From: Pseudomonas paracarnis
GTDB taxonomy: Bacteria > Pseudomonadota > Gammaproteobacteria > Pseudomonadales > Pseudomonadaceae
Direction of reading: 5' to 3'
Length of the DNA: 64,000 bases
NCBI RefSeq assembly: GCF_904063055.1
Contig: NZ_CAJFCN010000009.1
Location: forward strand, 62,001-126,000
The notes beneath the pieces are model-generated. The model searched no databases, was not told the origin of the DNA, and was given only the letters and a program-made list of their open reading frames with translations. Below, in pieces: positions 35,304-44,269 of the stretch (positions within the stretch are counted from its first letter, which is position 1; each line of letters begins with the position of its first letter). A program made the position numbers and the translations under genes.

Positions 35304-36653
35304 ATGACTGACCTGCTGACTCCCATCCAAGCCGCACTCGCGTTACCGCACGCCCCACTGCCCCAGACCCAGGCCGGTGCCTTGCCCTCGACCTTTGCCG
35401 TGACTGACCTGGCGGCCGCCAGCATCGGCGCCGCGGGCCAGGCTATCGCCCAGTTGATTGAGCAACAAACCGGGCGTCTGCCCAGCGTCAGCGTGGATCG
35501 GCGCCTGGCCTCGTTGTGGTTCTCTTCGTCGATTCGCCCCGTGGGGTGGCAAGTGCCGCCTTTGTGGGACCCGGTAGCGGGTGATTACGCCAGCGTCGAT
35601 GGCTGGATCCGCCTGCACACCAACGCGCCCCATCATCGTGCGGCGGCCGAGCGGGTATTGGGGCCTGCCGCTGATTGCGCCGCCATGGCGAGTAGAGTCG
35701 CGACCTGGAAAGCCGCCGAACTGGAACAGGCGGTTGTCGATGCGGGCGGTTGTGCCGCGCAAATGCGTAGCTGGCAAGCCTGGCAGCAGCATCCCCAAGG
35801 CTTGGCGGTAAACGCCGAAGCGTTGATCCAGCGCCAGGTCTTCGAACCCGGCATCGACAAACCCTGGCTAGGCTCAGCCGCTCGCCCACTGGCCGGCATC
35901 AAGGTGCTGGATTTGACCCGGGTGCTGGCCGGCCCGGTGGCCAGTCGTTTCCTCGCAGGCTTAGGCGCCGACGTACTGCGCATCGACTCGCCCACCTGGA
36001 ACGAACCTGGCGTCGTCCCGGAAATGACCCTGGGTAAACGCTGCGCCCGCCTTGATCTAAAGCGCCACGACGACCGGCAGGTGTTTGAAACGTTGCTCAA
36101 GGACGCCGACATTCTGTTCCACGGTTACCGCGCCGATGCCCTGGAGCAACTGGGTTATACCCTTGGCGAACGTCAGCACATCGCCCCCGGCCTGATCGAC
36201 GTCAGCCTCAACGCCTACGGCTGGAGCGGCCCATGGCGTAATCGGCGTGGCTTTGACAGCCTGGTGCAGATGAGCAGCGGGATTGCCGAGGCCGGCATGG
36301 CCTGGAAACAGACGGATAAACCGCTGCCGCTACCGGTGCAGGCGCTGGATCACGCTACCGGCTATTTGATGGCCGCCAGTGCGATCCGGGCTTTGGCCGA
36401 GCGCCTGGACTCCGGACGCGGCGGTTCGGCGCGCTTGTCGTTGGCGCGCACGGCGAAGTTGCTGGTGGCGGCCGGGCAAGTGCCACGGCAAGCGGCATTG
36501 CGCGAGGAAGACATCAATGACCAGGGCCTGGTCGTGGAGCAGACAGCCTGGGGCCAGGCCCACCGGCTACTGGCGCCGCTGAGCATCAGTGGCACGCCGT
36601 TGCAGTGGGATTTGCCGGCGGTGGAACTGGGCTCGCATCGGCCACAGTGGTGA
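35304..36653 (+). CDS. Class III CoA-transferase, CaiB/BaiF family
   Basis: A 449-residue protein of the CaiB/BaiF family (formyl-CoA-transferase-like). The core has LAGIKVLDLTRVLAGPVASRFLAGLGADVLRID and DADILFHGYRADALEQLGY, the typical Rossmann-like CoA-binding pieces; the nucleophile Asp region is within the RRGFDSLVQMSSG segment. The first ~190 residues form a second, more divergent copy of the domain, a two-domain layout seen in several Pseudomonas homologues. The acyl donor and acceptor are unknown. The ATG at 35304 has GGAGGG ahead. Confidence 0.83.
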   Translation: MTDLLTPIQAALALPHAPLPQTQAGALPSTFAVTDLAAASIGAAGQAIAQLIEQQTGRLPSVSVDRRLASLWFSSSIRPVGWQVPPLWDPVAGDYASVDGWIRLHTNAPHHRAAAERVLGPAADCAAMASRVATWKAAELEQAVVDAGGCAAQMRSWQAWQQHPQGLAVNAEALIQRQVFEPGIDKPWLGSAARPLAGIKVLDLTRVLAGPVASRFLAGLGADVLRIDSPTWNEPGVVPEMTLGKRCARLDLKRHDDRQVFETLLKDADILFHGYRADALEQLGYTLGERQHIAPGLIDVSLNAYGWSGPWRNRRGFDSLVQMSSGIAEAGMAWKQTDKPLPLPVQALDHATGYLMAASAIRALAERLDSGRGGSARLSLARTAKLLVAAGQVPRQAALREEDINDQGLVVEQTAWGQAHRLLAPLSISGTPLQWDLPAVELGSHRPQW

Positions 36654-36666
36654 CTTCTCGTCCGCT

Positions 36667-36750
36667 TTCGCGAGCAAGCCCGCTCCCACACTTGACCGAG
36701 TACATTCTTTGAAATGCGATAAACATGTGGGAGCGGGCTTGCTCGCGAAG
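36667..36750. repeat. REP pair (gcgagcaagcc class)
   Basis: Units ttcgcgagcaagcccgctccca and its inverted copy gtgggagcgggcttgctcgcgaa around a 40-base centre, between the convergent CoA-transferase and alkA genes. This REP class differs from most others in the window. Confidence 0.9.
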
Positions 36751-36768
36751 AGGGCCTGACAGGCGCCG

Positions 36769-37632
36769 CTAATCTTTGCGGTTCAACGACGTCCACAAAT
36801 GCTGCGCCGCATACGCCCTCAACGGCCGCCACGCCTCGGCCCGCGCCAATAACTGCCGCGCCGACACCGGCCCACCTTCCAAGGCTGCCAAAGCATTGAT
36901 CAGCCCGATATCCCCCGACGCAAATGCATCCACCTCGCGCAACTGGCGCATGGCGATGTACTGCGCGGTCCACTCTCCAATCCCCGGCAACGCAACCAGC
37001 CGTGCAACGCCGTCCTGGAGGCTGGCCTTGGGTTCGAAAAGCTGAGGATCATCCAACAGCGCCTGGGCCACACCGGACAACGTACGACCCCGCGCCTTGG
37101 GCATGCCCAGGGTGGCCAGGTCTGCCGCCGCCAGCACTTCTGGTGTCGGGAACAGGTGGGTGATACCGGCGTGCGGGGATGCCAGCGCCAGGCCATACTG
37201 AGCCACCAGCTTGCTCGCCAGGCGAATCGCCGCCACCACGGTTATCTGCTGGCCCAGCACTGCACGAATCGCCAGTTCCAACCCGTCCCAGGTGCCTGGC
37301 AACCGCAGGCCAGGGCGGGCCGCAGCCAGTTGCGTCATCAGGGGATCTTGCGACAATTGCGCGTTGATCACCTCAGGCACCGCATCCAGATCAAACATCC
37401 TGCGCAAGCGCCGCTCGATCTCAGGCATCGCTGCAGGCTCGGGAAAGTCGACCGTCACCTCCAGCCAATCCCCCACGCCCGGTTCGACGCTGACCCAGCC
37501 ATGTCGGCCCGCCACACTGATACTGCGCCGATATACGCCGGCGACCACGGTTTCCAACCCGGTAATCGCCCGCGCCGATAGGAACCCCAGCATCGCCGCC
37601 CAGTCGTAGGGCGGTTGATACGCCAATCTCAC
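36769..37632 (-). CDS. alkA: DNA-3-methyladenine glycosylase II, AlkA-like
   Basis: A 287-residue helix-hairpin-helix glycosylase that removes alkylated bases. N-terminal AlkA_N domain (about 1-85, LAYQPPYDWAAMLGFLSARAI), the HhH motif LPGIGEWTAQYIAMR at 215-229, and the catalytic Asp241 in FASGDIGLINAL. The start is a GTG whose first bases overlap the TGA of the upstream arcD paralogue, so it is translationally coupled to a transporter gene it has no obvious link with. Confidence 0.88.
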   Translation of the reverse strand: MRLAYQPPYDWAAMLGFLSARAITGLETVVAGVYRRSISVAGRHGWVSVEPGVGDWLEVTVDFPEPAAMPEIERRLRRMFDLDAVPEVINAQLSQDPLMTQLAAARPGLRLPGTWDGLELAIRAVLGQQITVVAAIRLASKLVAQYGLALASPHAGITHLFPTPEVLAAADLATLGMPKARGRTLSGVAQALLDDPQLFEPKASLQDGVARLVALPGIGEWTAQYIAMRQLREVDAFASGDIGLINALAALEGGPVSARQLLARAEAWRPLRAYAAQHLWTSLNRKD

Positions 37633-39056
37633 AGTGACAATACCCCGCTATACAGCCCATACGCGGCTAACCCGGCGCCCGCGATCACGCCGCTGAAAAT
37701 GCCTTTTTCCACGGCGGTAAACAAGGGTAGGCCCTGCTCGCGCTTGGCCAGGGCAAACAGGATCACACCCGGGGCGTACAGCAACGCCGACAGCAGCAAA
37801 TACTTCAAGCCCCCCGCATACAGCAGCCAAATCGCGTAGCCGAGGGCAACCAGCCCCACCAGCAGATCTTTCATGCGCCGGCGCTGCCAGCCTGCATAGG
37901 TTTCGCCGCGCGCGCTCAACAGCACCGCATAGGCCGCCGACCACAAATAAGGCACCAGGATCATCGAGGACGCCAGGTAGATCAGGGTGGTGTAGGTGCT
38001 GGCGGAAAACAGCGTGATCACCAGGAATGCCTGGATCATCACGTTGGTCAGCCATAAGGCATTGACCGGCACCTGATTGGCGTTTTCCTTCTTCAGGAAC
38101 GCCGGCATGGTCTTGTCCTGGGCGGTGGCATAGAGGATTTCCGCGCACAGCAGCGCCCAGGAGAGCAACGCGCCGAGCAGCGAAACCGCCAGGCCGATAC
38201 TGATCAATACCGCGCCCCAAGGCCCGACGACATGCTCCAACACACCGGCCAGGGACGGGTTCTGCAATTGCGCCAGCTCCGGCTGGCTCATGATGCCCAG
38301 GGACAACACATTCACCAGCACCAGCAAGGCCAGCACGCCCACGAAACCAATCACCGTGGCGCGCCCCACGTCCGAGCGTTTCTGCGCCCGCGCCGAATAC
38401 ACACTGGCGCCTTCGATCCCGATAAATACAAACACCGTGACCAGCATCATGTGGCGCACCTGCTCGACCACGCTGCCCATCTGCGGGTTACCCATTCCCC
38501 AGATATCGCGGGTGAAAATATCCGCCTTGAATGCAACGGCGGCGATCACGATAAACATCAGCAGCGGCACGATCTTCGCCACCGTCGTCACCTGATTGAT
38601 GAACGCTGCCTCTTTGATCCCGCGCATCACCAGAAAATGTACGGCCCACAGCAACAGCGACGCGCAGCCGATGGCAAGCGGCGTATTGCCCTGGCCGAAC
38701 GCCGGAAAAAAGTAGCCGAGGGTGCTGAATAGCAAGACGAAATAACCGACATTGCCCATCCACGCACTGATCCAGTAACCCCAGGCGGATGAAAAGCCCA
38801 TGTAGTCGCCAAAACCCGCCTTGGCGTAGGCATACACCCCGGAGTCCAGTTCGGGCTTACGGTTCGCCAACGTCTGGAACACAAAGGCCAGGGTCAGCAT
38901 GCCGATGGCGGTGATCGCCCAGCCGATCAATATGGCGCCCACTTCGGCACGGGCGGCCATGTTCTGCGGCAATGAAAAGATGCCGCCGCCAATCATCGAG
39001 CCCACCACCAGGGCGATCAGGGCACTGAGCCGGAGTTTCTGGGCGGGTTGGGTCAT
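37629..39056 (-). CDS. Arginine/ornithine antiporter ArcD paralogue
   Basis: A 475-residue APC-superfamily antiporter with twelve spans, sharing nearly all landmarks with the true arcD 400 bases away: RLSALIALVVGSMIGGGIFSLPQNMA, GDYMGFSSAWGYWISAWMGNVGY and FVFIGIEGASVYSARAQKRSDVG. I placed the start at the ATG at 39056 (MTQPAQKLR), which has GAGGAAG ahead; the longer frame lacks conserved residues. The two copies point away from each other from a shared intergenic region. It may be a second arginine/ornithine exchanger or have drifted in specificity. Confidence 0.86.
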   Translation of the reverse strand: MTQPAQKLRLSALIALVVGSMIGGGIFSLPQNMAARAEVGAILIGWAITAIGMLTLAFVFQTLANRKPELDSGVYAYAKAGFGDYMGFSSAWGYWISAWMGNVGYFVLLFSTLGYFFPAFGQGNTPLAIGCASLLLWAVHFLVMRGIKEAAFINQVTTVAKIVPLLMFIVIAAVAFKADIFTRDIWGMGNPQMGSVVEQVRHMMLVTVFVFIGIEGASVYSARAQKRSDVGRATVIGFVGVLALLVLVNVLSLGIMSQPELAQLQNPSLAGVLEHVVGPWGAVLISIGLAVSLLGALLSWALLCAEILYATAQDKTMPAFLKKENANQVPVNALWLTNVMIQAFLVITLFSASTYTTLIYLASSMILVPYLWSAAYAVLLSARGETYAGWQRRRMKDLLVGLVALGYAIWLLYAGGLKYLLLSALLYAPGVILFALAKREQGLPLFTAVEKGIFSGVIAGAGLAAYGLYSGVLSL

Positions 39057-39453
39057 GCAGCTTCCTCGAAATAAACGGTTGGGCGACAACTGCGCACACA
39101 AGTAATTCAGATTAATGACGTTGTCATAACATAAGGATATGTAAAGGTAGGAAGTTTAGGCTTATTTAGAATTTAAATACGTCAATTATGAAGCGATAGT
39201 CAAACAACGTACAAAAAATTTGCACATTCGCAAATACGAACTAGCGTCAACACCCATGCCCTCGACCAAATGATTAACCACAAAGCAAAGAGCGCTCTAT
39301 CAAGCGCCTTTGCGGGACTTGTTCGTCCGCAAAAACCTCACCCTAAGTCGTTAATTCACAATGGAATGTGCCAATGAAGTGATCTGAGTCAGCTGTTTGA
39401 TTAGCGCACGGAATTATTCTGTGGTCTCTCTTCTCCTGCATTGGAGTCATGCA
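39057..39453. other. Divergent arcD/arcD region
   Basis: No gene. It contains a perfect dyad at 39218-39235 (ATTTGC, six bases, GCAAAT), a stem CAAAGAGCGC...GCGCCTTTG at about 39291-39317 and another GCGGGAC...GTCCGC just after it. A candidate ANR-controlled promoter for arcD lies near its right end (see 39379). Confidence 0.55.
39379..39420 (+). promoter_or_regulatory. Candidate ANR-dependent promoter of arcDABC
   Basis: GTGAT-CTGA-GTCAG at 39379-39392 matches the FNR/ANR core (TTGAT-N4-ATCAA) except at the outermost bases and two inner ones of that motif (four mismatches, with TGA-N6-TCA kept). A -10-like TATTCT at 39415-39420 predicts a start near 39427, placing the box at -41.5, the class II position ANR uses. 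It would switch on the arginine deiminase pathway at low oxygen. Confidence 0.5.
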
Positions 39454-40881
39454 ATGTCTGAAACTCCCGGAAAACTTCGACTAGGCGCCCTGGTCGCACT
39501 TGTCGTAGGCTCGATGATTGGCGGCGGTATCTTTTCATTGCCACAAAACATGGCCGCCAGCGCCGATGTCGGTGCGGTGTTGATCGGCTGGGTGATTACC
39601 GCCATCGGCATGTTGACCCTCGCCTTCGTGTTCCAGACCCTCGCCAACCGCAAGCCTGACCTCGACGGCGGGGTCTACGCCTACGCCAAGGCCGGTTTCG
39701 GCGACTACATGGGCTTTTCATCCGCCTGGGGCTACTGGATCAGCGCATGGCTGGGCAACGTCGGCTACTTCGTGTTGCTGTTCAGCACCTTGGGCTATTT
39801 CTTCCCGGTCTTTGGCGAGGGCAATACCCCGACGGCGGTGATCGCTGCGTCAGTGCTGTTATGGGCCGTGCATTTCCTGGTGCTGCGCGGGATCAAGGAA
39901 GCGGCGTTCATCAACCTGGTGACCACCGTCGCCAAGGTGGTGCCGCTGCTGCTGTTCGTGCTCATCGCCCTGTTCGCGTTCAAGCTGGACATCTTCACCG
40001 CTGACATCTGGGGCGTGAAAAACCCGGACCTGGGCAGTGTGATGAACCAGGTGCGCAACATGATGCTGGTCACCGTGTGGGTGTTTATCGGCATCGAAGG
40101 CGCGAGCATCTTCTCGTCCCGTGCCGAGAAACGCAGTGACGTGGGCAAGGCCACCGTGATCGGCTTTATCACTGTGCTGCTGTTCCTGATGCTGGTGAAC
40201 GTGCTGTCCCTGGGGATCATGACCCAGCCGGAACTGGCCAAACTGCAAAACCCGTCGATGGCCGCCGTGCTGGAGCATGTGGTGGGCCACTGGGGCGCGG
40301 TGCTGATCAGCGTGGGCTTGATCATCTCCCTGCTCGGCGCGCTGCTGTCCTGGGTGCTGCTGTGTGCGGAGATCATGTTCGCCGCCGCCAAGGACCACAC
40401 CATGCCGGAGTTCCTGCGCAAGGAAAACGCCAACCATGTGCCGGTCAACGCCCTGTGGCTGACCAACGCAATGGTGCAGATATTCCTGGTGATCACGCTG
40501 TTTTCCGCCAGCACCTACCTGTCACTGATCTACCTCGCCACCTCGATGATCCTGGTGCCTTACCTGTGGTCGGCGGCCTACGCCCTGCTGCTGGCGGTGC
40601 GCGGCGAGACCTACGAGAACGCCCTCAAAGAGCGCAGAAAGGACCTGTTCATCGGCGCTATCGCCCTGATCTATGCGATCTGGCTGCTCTACGCCGGCGG
40701 CACCAAATACCTGCTGCTCTCCGCCCTGCTCTATGCCCCTGGCGCGATCCTGTTCGCCAAAGCCAAGCGTGAACTGGGCAAACCGATTTTCACCCCCGTC
40801 GAGAAGCTGATTTTCGCCGCAGTGGTCATTGGCGCCCTGGTGGCGGCCTATGGGCTCTACGACGGCTTCCTGACCCTGTAA
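39454..40881 (+). CDS. arcD: Arginine/ornithine antiporter ArcD
   Basis: A 475-residue inner-membrane antiporter that brings in arginine in exchange for ornithine, driving the arginine deiminase pathway. Landmarks are RLGALVALVVGSMIGGGIFSLPQNMA, GDYMGFSSAWGYWISAWLGN and WVFIGIEGASIFSSRAEKRSDVGKA. ATG at 39454 with GGAG seven bases ahead. It leads the arcDABC operon, 24 bases before arcA. Confidence 0.93.
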   Translation: MSETPGKLRLGALVALVVGSMIGGGIFSLPQNMAASADVGAVLIGWVITAIGMLTLAFVFQTLANRKPDLDGGVYAYAKAGFGDYMGFSSAWGYWISAWLGNVGYFVLLFSTLGYFFPVFGEGNTPTAVIAASVLLWAVHFLVLRGIKEAAFINLVTTVAKVVPLLLFVLIALFAFKLDIFTADIWGVKNPDLGSVMNQVRNMMLVTVWVFIGIEGASIFSSRAEKRSDVGKATVIGFITVLLFLMLVNVLSLGIMTQPELAKLQNPSMAAVLEHVVGHWGAVLISVGLIISLLGALLSWVLLCAEIMFAAAKDHTMPEFLRKENANHVPVNALWLTNAMVQIFLVITLFSASTYLSLIYLATSMILVPYLWSAAYALLLAVRGETYENALKERRKDLFIGAIALIYAIWLLYAGGTKYLLLSALLYAPGAILFAKAKRELGKPIFTPVEKLIFAAVVIGALVAAYGLYDGFLTL

Positions 40882-40905
40882 TTGTTGTTCACTGGAGGAT
40901 CTGTA

Positions 40906-42162
40906 ATGACCACGGAAAAAGTGAAGTACGGCGTACATTCCGAAGCCGGCAAACTGCGCAAAGTCATGGTGTGCTCCCCAGGTTTGGCCCACCAGCGGCT
41001 GACCCCCAACAACTGCGACGAGCTGCTGTTCGATGACGTGCTGTGGGTGGCCCAGGCCAAGCGCGACCACTTCGACTTCGTGACCAAGATGCGCGAGCGG
41101 GACATTGATGTGCTGGAAATGCACAACCTGCTCACCGACATCGTCGCCAACCCCGAAGCGCTGGACTGGATTCTGGAACGCAAGATCACCGCCAACACCG
41201 TAGGCCTGGGCCTGGTCGATGAAGTCGGTTCGTGGCTGCGCAGCCTGGAGCCGCGCAAAATCAGCGAGTACCTGATTGGCGGCGTATCGGCCGACGACCT
41301 GCCGAGCAGCTTCGGTGGCAAGACCATCGAGATGTTCCGCGATTTTCTCGGCCATGCCAGTTTCATCTTGCCGCCACTGCCCAACACCCAGTTCACCCGC
41401 GACACCACTTGCTGGATCTACGGCGGCGTGACGCTCAACCCGATGTACTGGCCGGCGCGCCGCCAGGAAACCCTGCTGACCAGCGCCATCTATAAATTCC
41501 ACCCTGAGTTCACCAACGCGGACTTCCAGATCTGGTACGGCGACCCCGATCAGGAACATGGCGCCGCGACGCTGGAAGGCGGCGACGTGATGCCGATTGG
41601 CAACGGCGTGGTGTTGATCGGCATGGGTGAGCGTTCGTCCCACCAGGCCATTGGCCAACTGGCGCGCAACCTGTTCCAGAACAAAGCCGTGGAGCGCGTC
41701 ATCGTGGCCGGCCTGCCCAAATCCCGCGCCGCGATGCACCTGGACACCGTGTTCAGCTTCTGCGACCGCGACCTGGTCACCGTCTTCCCCGAAGTGGTCA
41801 ACCAGATCGTGCCTTTCACCCTGCGCCCTGACGAGAGCAAGCCCCACGGCATCGACATTCAGCGCGAGAAAACCAACTTCCTCGAAACCGTGGCCGCAGC
41901 GCTCAACCTCAAGGCCCTGCGCGTGGTCGAGACCGGCGGCAACAGCTTCGCCGCCGAACGCGAGCAATGGGATGACGGCAACAACGTGGTGGCCGTGGAA
42001 CCGGGCGTGGTGATTGGCTACGACCGCAACACCTACACCAACACCCTGCTGCGCAAGGCCGGTGTGGAAGTGATCACCATCAGCGCCGGTGAACTCGGCC
42101 GAGGCCGTGGCGGCGGCCACTGCATGACCTGCCCGATCATCCGCGACCCTATCGACTATTAA
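40906..42162 (+). CDS. arcA: Arginine deiminase
   Basis: A 418-residue cytoplasmic enzyme that hydrolyses arginine to citrulline and ammonia. The catalytic Cys406 sits in GGGHCMTCP, exactly the position in P. aeruginosa ArcA. Other site residues appear in TRDTTCWI, MHLDTVFSF (His/Asp) and the substrate Asp in FTRDT. The end DPIDY is as in Pseudomonas ArcA. It is the first enzyme of the deiminase pathway, and translation starts soon after arcD (GGAGG ahead). Confidence 0.96.
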   Translation: MTTEKVKYGVHSEAGKLRKVMVCSPGLAHQRLTPNNCDELLFDDVLWVAQAKRDHFDFVTKMRERDIDVLEMHNLLTDIVANPEALDWILERKITANTVGLGLVDEVGSWLRSLEPRKISEYLIGGVSADDLPSSFGGKTIEMFRDFLGHASFILPPLPNTQFTRDTTCWIYGGVTLNPMYWPARRQETLLTSAIYKFHPEFTNADFQIWYGDPDQEHGAATLEGGDVMPIGNGVVLIGMGERSSHQAIGQLARNLFQNKAVERVIVAGLPKSRAAMHLDTVFSFCDRDLVTVFPEVVNQIVPFTLRPDESKPHGIDIQREKTNFLETVAAALNLKALRVVETGGNSFAAEREQWDDGNNVVAVEPGVVIGYDRNTYTNTLLRKAGVEVITISAGELGRGRGGGHCMTCPIIRDPIDY

Positions 42163-42174
42163 GGAGATTTCATC

Positions 42175-43185
42175 ATGGCTTTCAATATGCGCAACCGCAG
42201 CCTGCTGTCGCTGATGCACCACACCACTCGCGAGCTGCATTATCTGCTGGACCTGTCCCGCGACCTCAAACGCGCCAAATACACCGGCACCGAGCGTCCG
42301 CACCTGCAGGGCAAGAACATCGCACTGATCTTCGAAAAAACCTCCACCCGCACTCGCTGTGCCTTCGAAGTCGCGGCCCATGACCAGGGCGCCCACGTCA
42401 CCTACATCGACCCGGTGTCGTCGCAGATCGGCCACAAAGAAAGCATGAAAGACACCGCCCGCGTACTGGGCCGGATGTTCGATGCCATTGAGTACCGTGG
42501 CTTTGAACAGGAAATCGTCGAAGAGCTGGCCAAGTTCGCCGGTGTGCCGGTGTTCAACGGCCTCACCGCCGAATTCCACCCGACCCAGATGATCGCCGAC
42601 ACCCTGACCATGCGCGAACACAGCGACAAGCCGCTGCATGACATCAGCTACGCCTACCTCGGGGACGCCCGCTACAACATGGGCAACTCGCTGCTGATGA
42701 TCGGCGCCAAGCTGGGCATGGACGTGCGCATCGGCGCGCCCAAAGCGCTGTGGCCCCATGAAGATTTCATCAAGCAATGCCAGGCCTTTGCCGAGGAAAG
42801 CGGCGCACGCATCACCATCACCGAAGACCCGAAAGAAGCCGTGAAAGGTGTGGATTTCATCCACACCGATATCTGGGTGTCCATGGGCGAACCGGTGGAA
42901 GCGTGGGACGAGCGCATCGAGCAACTGCTGCCGTACCAGGTCAACGCCAAGATGATGAAAGCCTCGGGCAACCCTCGGGTGAAATTCATGCATTGCCTGC
43001 CGGCGTTCCACAACAGTGAAACCAAGGTCGGCAAGGACATCGCGGCGCGCTATCCGCACTTGGCCAATGGCGTGGAAGTGACCGAAGAGGTGTTCGAGTC
43101 GCCGGCCAATATCGCCTTCGAGCAGGCGGAAAACCGCATGCATACCATCAAGGCGATTCTGGTGTCGGCGTTGGCAGACATCTAA
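42175..43185 (+). CDS. arcB: Ornithine carbamoyltransferase, catabolic
   Basis: A 336-residue enzyme that phosphorolyses citrulline to ornithine and carbamoyl phosphate. It has the carbamoyl-phosphate loop STRTRCAFE, HPTQMIADTLTMRE and HCLPAFHNSETK (containing the Cys-Leu-Pro site). The DIWVSMGEP segment fits the catabolic (ArcB) type, and the gene order confirms it. It has AAGGAG ahead. Confidence 0.95.
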   Translation: MAFNMRNRSLLSLMHHTTRELHYLLDLSRDLKRAKYTGTERPHLQGKNIALIFEKTSTRTRCAFEVAAHDQGAHVTYIDPVSSQIGHKESMKDTARVLGRMFDAIEYRGFEQEIVEELAKFAGVPVFNGLTAEFHPTQMIADTLTMREHSDKPLHDISYAYLGDARYNMGNSLLMIGAKLGMDVRIGAPKALWPHEDFIKQCQAFAEESGARITITEDPKEAVKGVDFIHTDIWVSMGEPVEAWDERIEQLLPYQVNAKMMKASGNPRVKFMHCLPAFHNSETKVGKDIAARYPHLANGVEVTEEVFESPANIAFEQAENRMHTIKAILVSALADI

Positions 43186-43194
43186 CCCCACTCT

Positions 43195-43301
43195 GATCGT
43201 TCCCACGCTCCGCGTGGGAATGCAGCCAGTGGCGCTCTGCGCCACAAGAGCGGACGCAGAGCGTCCGGTGAGGCATTCCCACGCAGAGCGTGGGAACGAT
43301 C
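43195..43301. repeat. MITE-like inverted repeat between arcB and arcC
   Basis: A 107-base element with 29-base terminal inverted arms (GATCGTTCCCACGCTC ... GAGCGTGGGAACGATC, one mismatch over the full arms) and two inner hairpins (GGCGC...GCGCC, GGACGC...GCGTCC). It differs from the REP units here, and the ends are GATC. It folds into a cloverleaf-like RNA between two operon genes, 10 bases after arcB. Confidence 0.85.
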
Positions 43302-43321
43302 ATTCTAGAAGGACATTCTGT

Positions 43322-44251
43322 ATGCGCATCGTCGTAGCCCTGGGCGGCAACGCCCTCCTGCGTCGTGGTGAACCCATGACCGCAGACAATCAACGGGCCA
43401 ACATCCGTATCGCCACCGAACAGATCGCCAAAATCCACGCCGGCAACGAGTTGGTGATCGCCCACGGCAATGGCCCGCAAGTGGGCCTGCTGTCATTGCA
43501 GGCAGCGGCCTACACCAGCGTCTCGCCTTACCCGCTGGACGTGCTGGGCGCTGAGACAGAGGGCATGATCGGCTACATCATTGAACAGGAACTGGGCAAC
43601 CTGCTGGACTTTGAAGTGCCGTTCGCCACCCTGCTCACCCAGGTCGAAGTGGACGCCAAGGACCCGGCCTTCCAGAACCCTACCAAGCCCATCGGCCCGG
43701 TGTATGCCAAAGCCGAAGCCGAGAAACTCGCCGCCGAGAAAGGTTGGGCCATCGCGCCCGATGGCGACAAATACCGCCGCGTGGTCGCCAGCCCGCGCCC
43801 CAAACGCATCTTTGAAATTCGCCCGATCAAATGGCTGCTGGAGAAAAAAGCCATCGTGATCTGCGCCGGTGGCGGCGGCATCCCGACGATGTATGGCGAA
43901 GACGGCAAGCTGCGCGGCATTGAAGCCGTGATCGACAAAGACCTGTGTTCCTCCTTGCTGGCCACGCAACTGGAGGCCGATTTGCTGGTGATCGCCACCG
44001 ACGTCAACGCCGCCTTTATCGACTTCGGCAAGCCCACCCAGAAGGCCATCGGCCAGGCCCACCCCGACGACATGGAAAAACTCGGCTTCGCCGCCGGCTC
44101 CATGGGGCCCAAGGTCCAGGCCGCCTGCGAGTTCGCCCGCCAGACTGGCAAAACTGCGGTGATCGGTTCACTCTCGGACATCGAAGCCATCGTCCAGGGC
44201 AGCGCCGGCACGCGCATCAGCACGGCCAAACCTGGCATCACCTACCTGTGA
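43322..44251 (+). CDS. arcC: Carbamate kinase
   Basis: A 309-residue amino-acid-kinase-fold enzyme that makes ATP from carbamoyl phosphate and ADP, the energy-yielding step of the pathway. MRIVVALGGNALLRRGEPM is the family opening, HGNGPQVGLL and ICAGGGGIPT follow, and IATDVNAAFIDFGKP contains the ADP-binding residues. The ATG at 43322 lies after the inverted repeat; AGAAGG precedes it. Confidence 0.95.
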   Translation: MRIVVALGGNALLRRGEPMTADNQRANIRIATEQIAKIHAGNELVIAHGNGPQVGLLSLQAAAYTSVSPYPLDVLGAETEGMIGYIIEQELGNLLDFEVPFATLLTQVEVDAKDPAFQNPTKPIGPVYAKAEAEKLAAEKGWAIAPDGDKYRRVVASPRPKRIFEIRPIKWLLEKKAIVICAGGGGIPTMYGEDGKLRGIEAVIDKDLCSSLLATQLEADLLVIATDVNAAFIDFGKPTQKAIGQAHPDDMEKLGFAAGSMGPKVQAACEFARQTGKTAVIGSLSDIEAIVQGSAGTRISTAKPGITYL

Positions 44252-44269
44252 AGTTGAGGAGAAACGCCT

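Noticed and set aside
39379..39410. TTGAT at about 39397 as the ANR half-site
   Set aside because: Its partner position reads GCACG, not RTCAA, so the box centred at 39385.5 was preferred.
40522..43245. Minus-strand open frame of 907 codons
   Set aside because: It is antisense to arcD/arcA/arcB, which are certain genes; high-GC codon bias creates such long shadow frames. Its residues are His/Val/Gly/Gln-rich and match no family.
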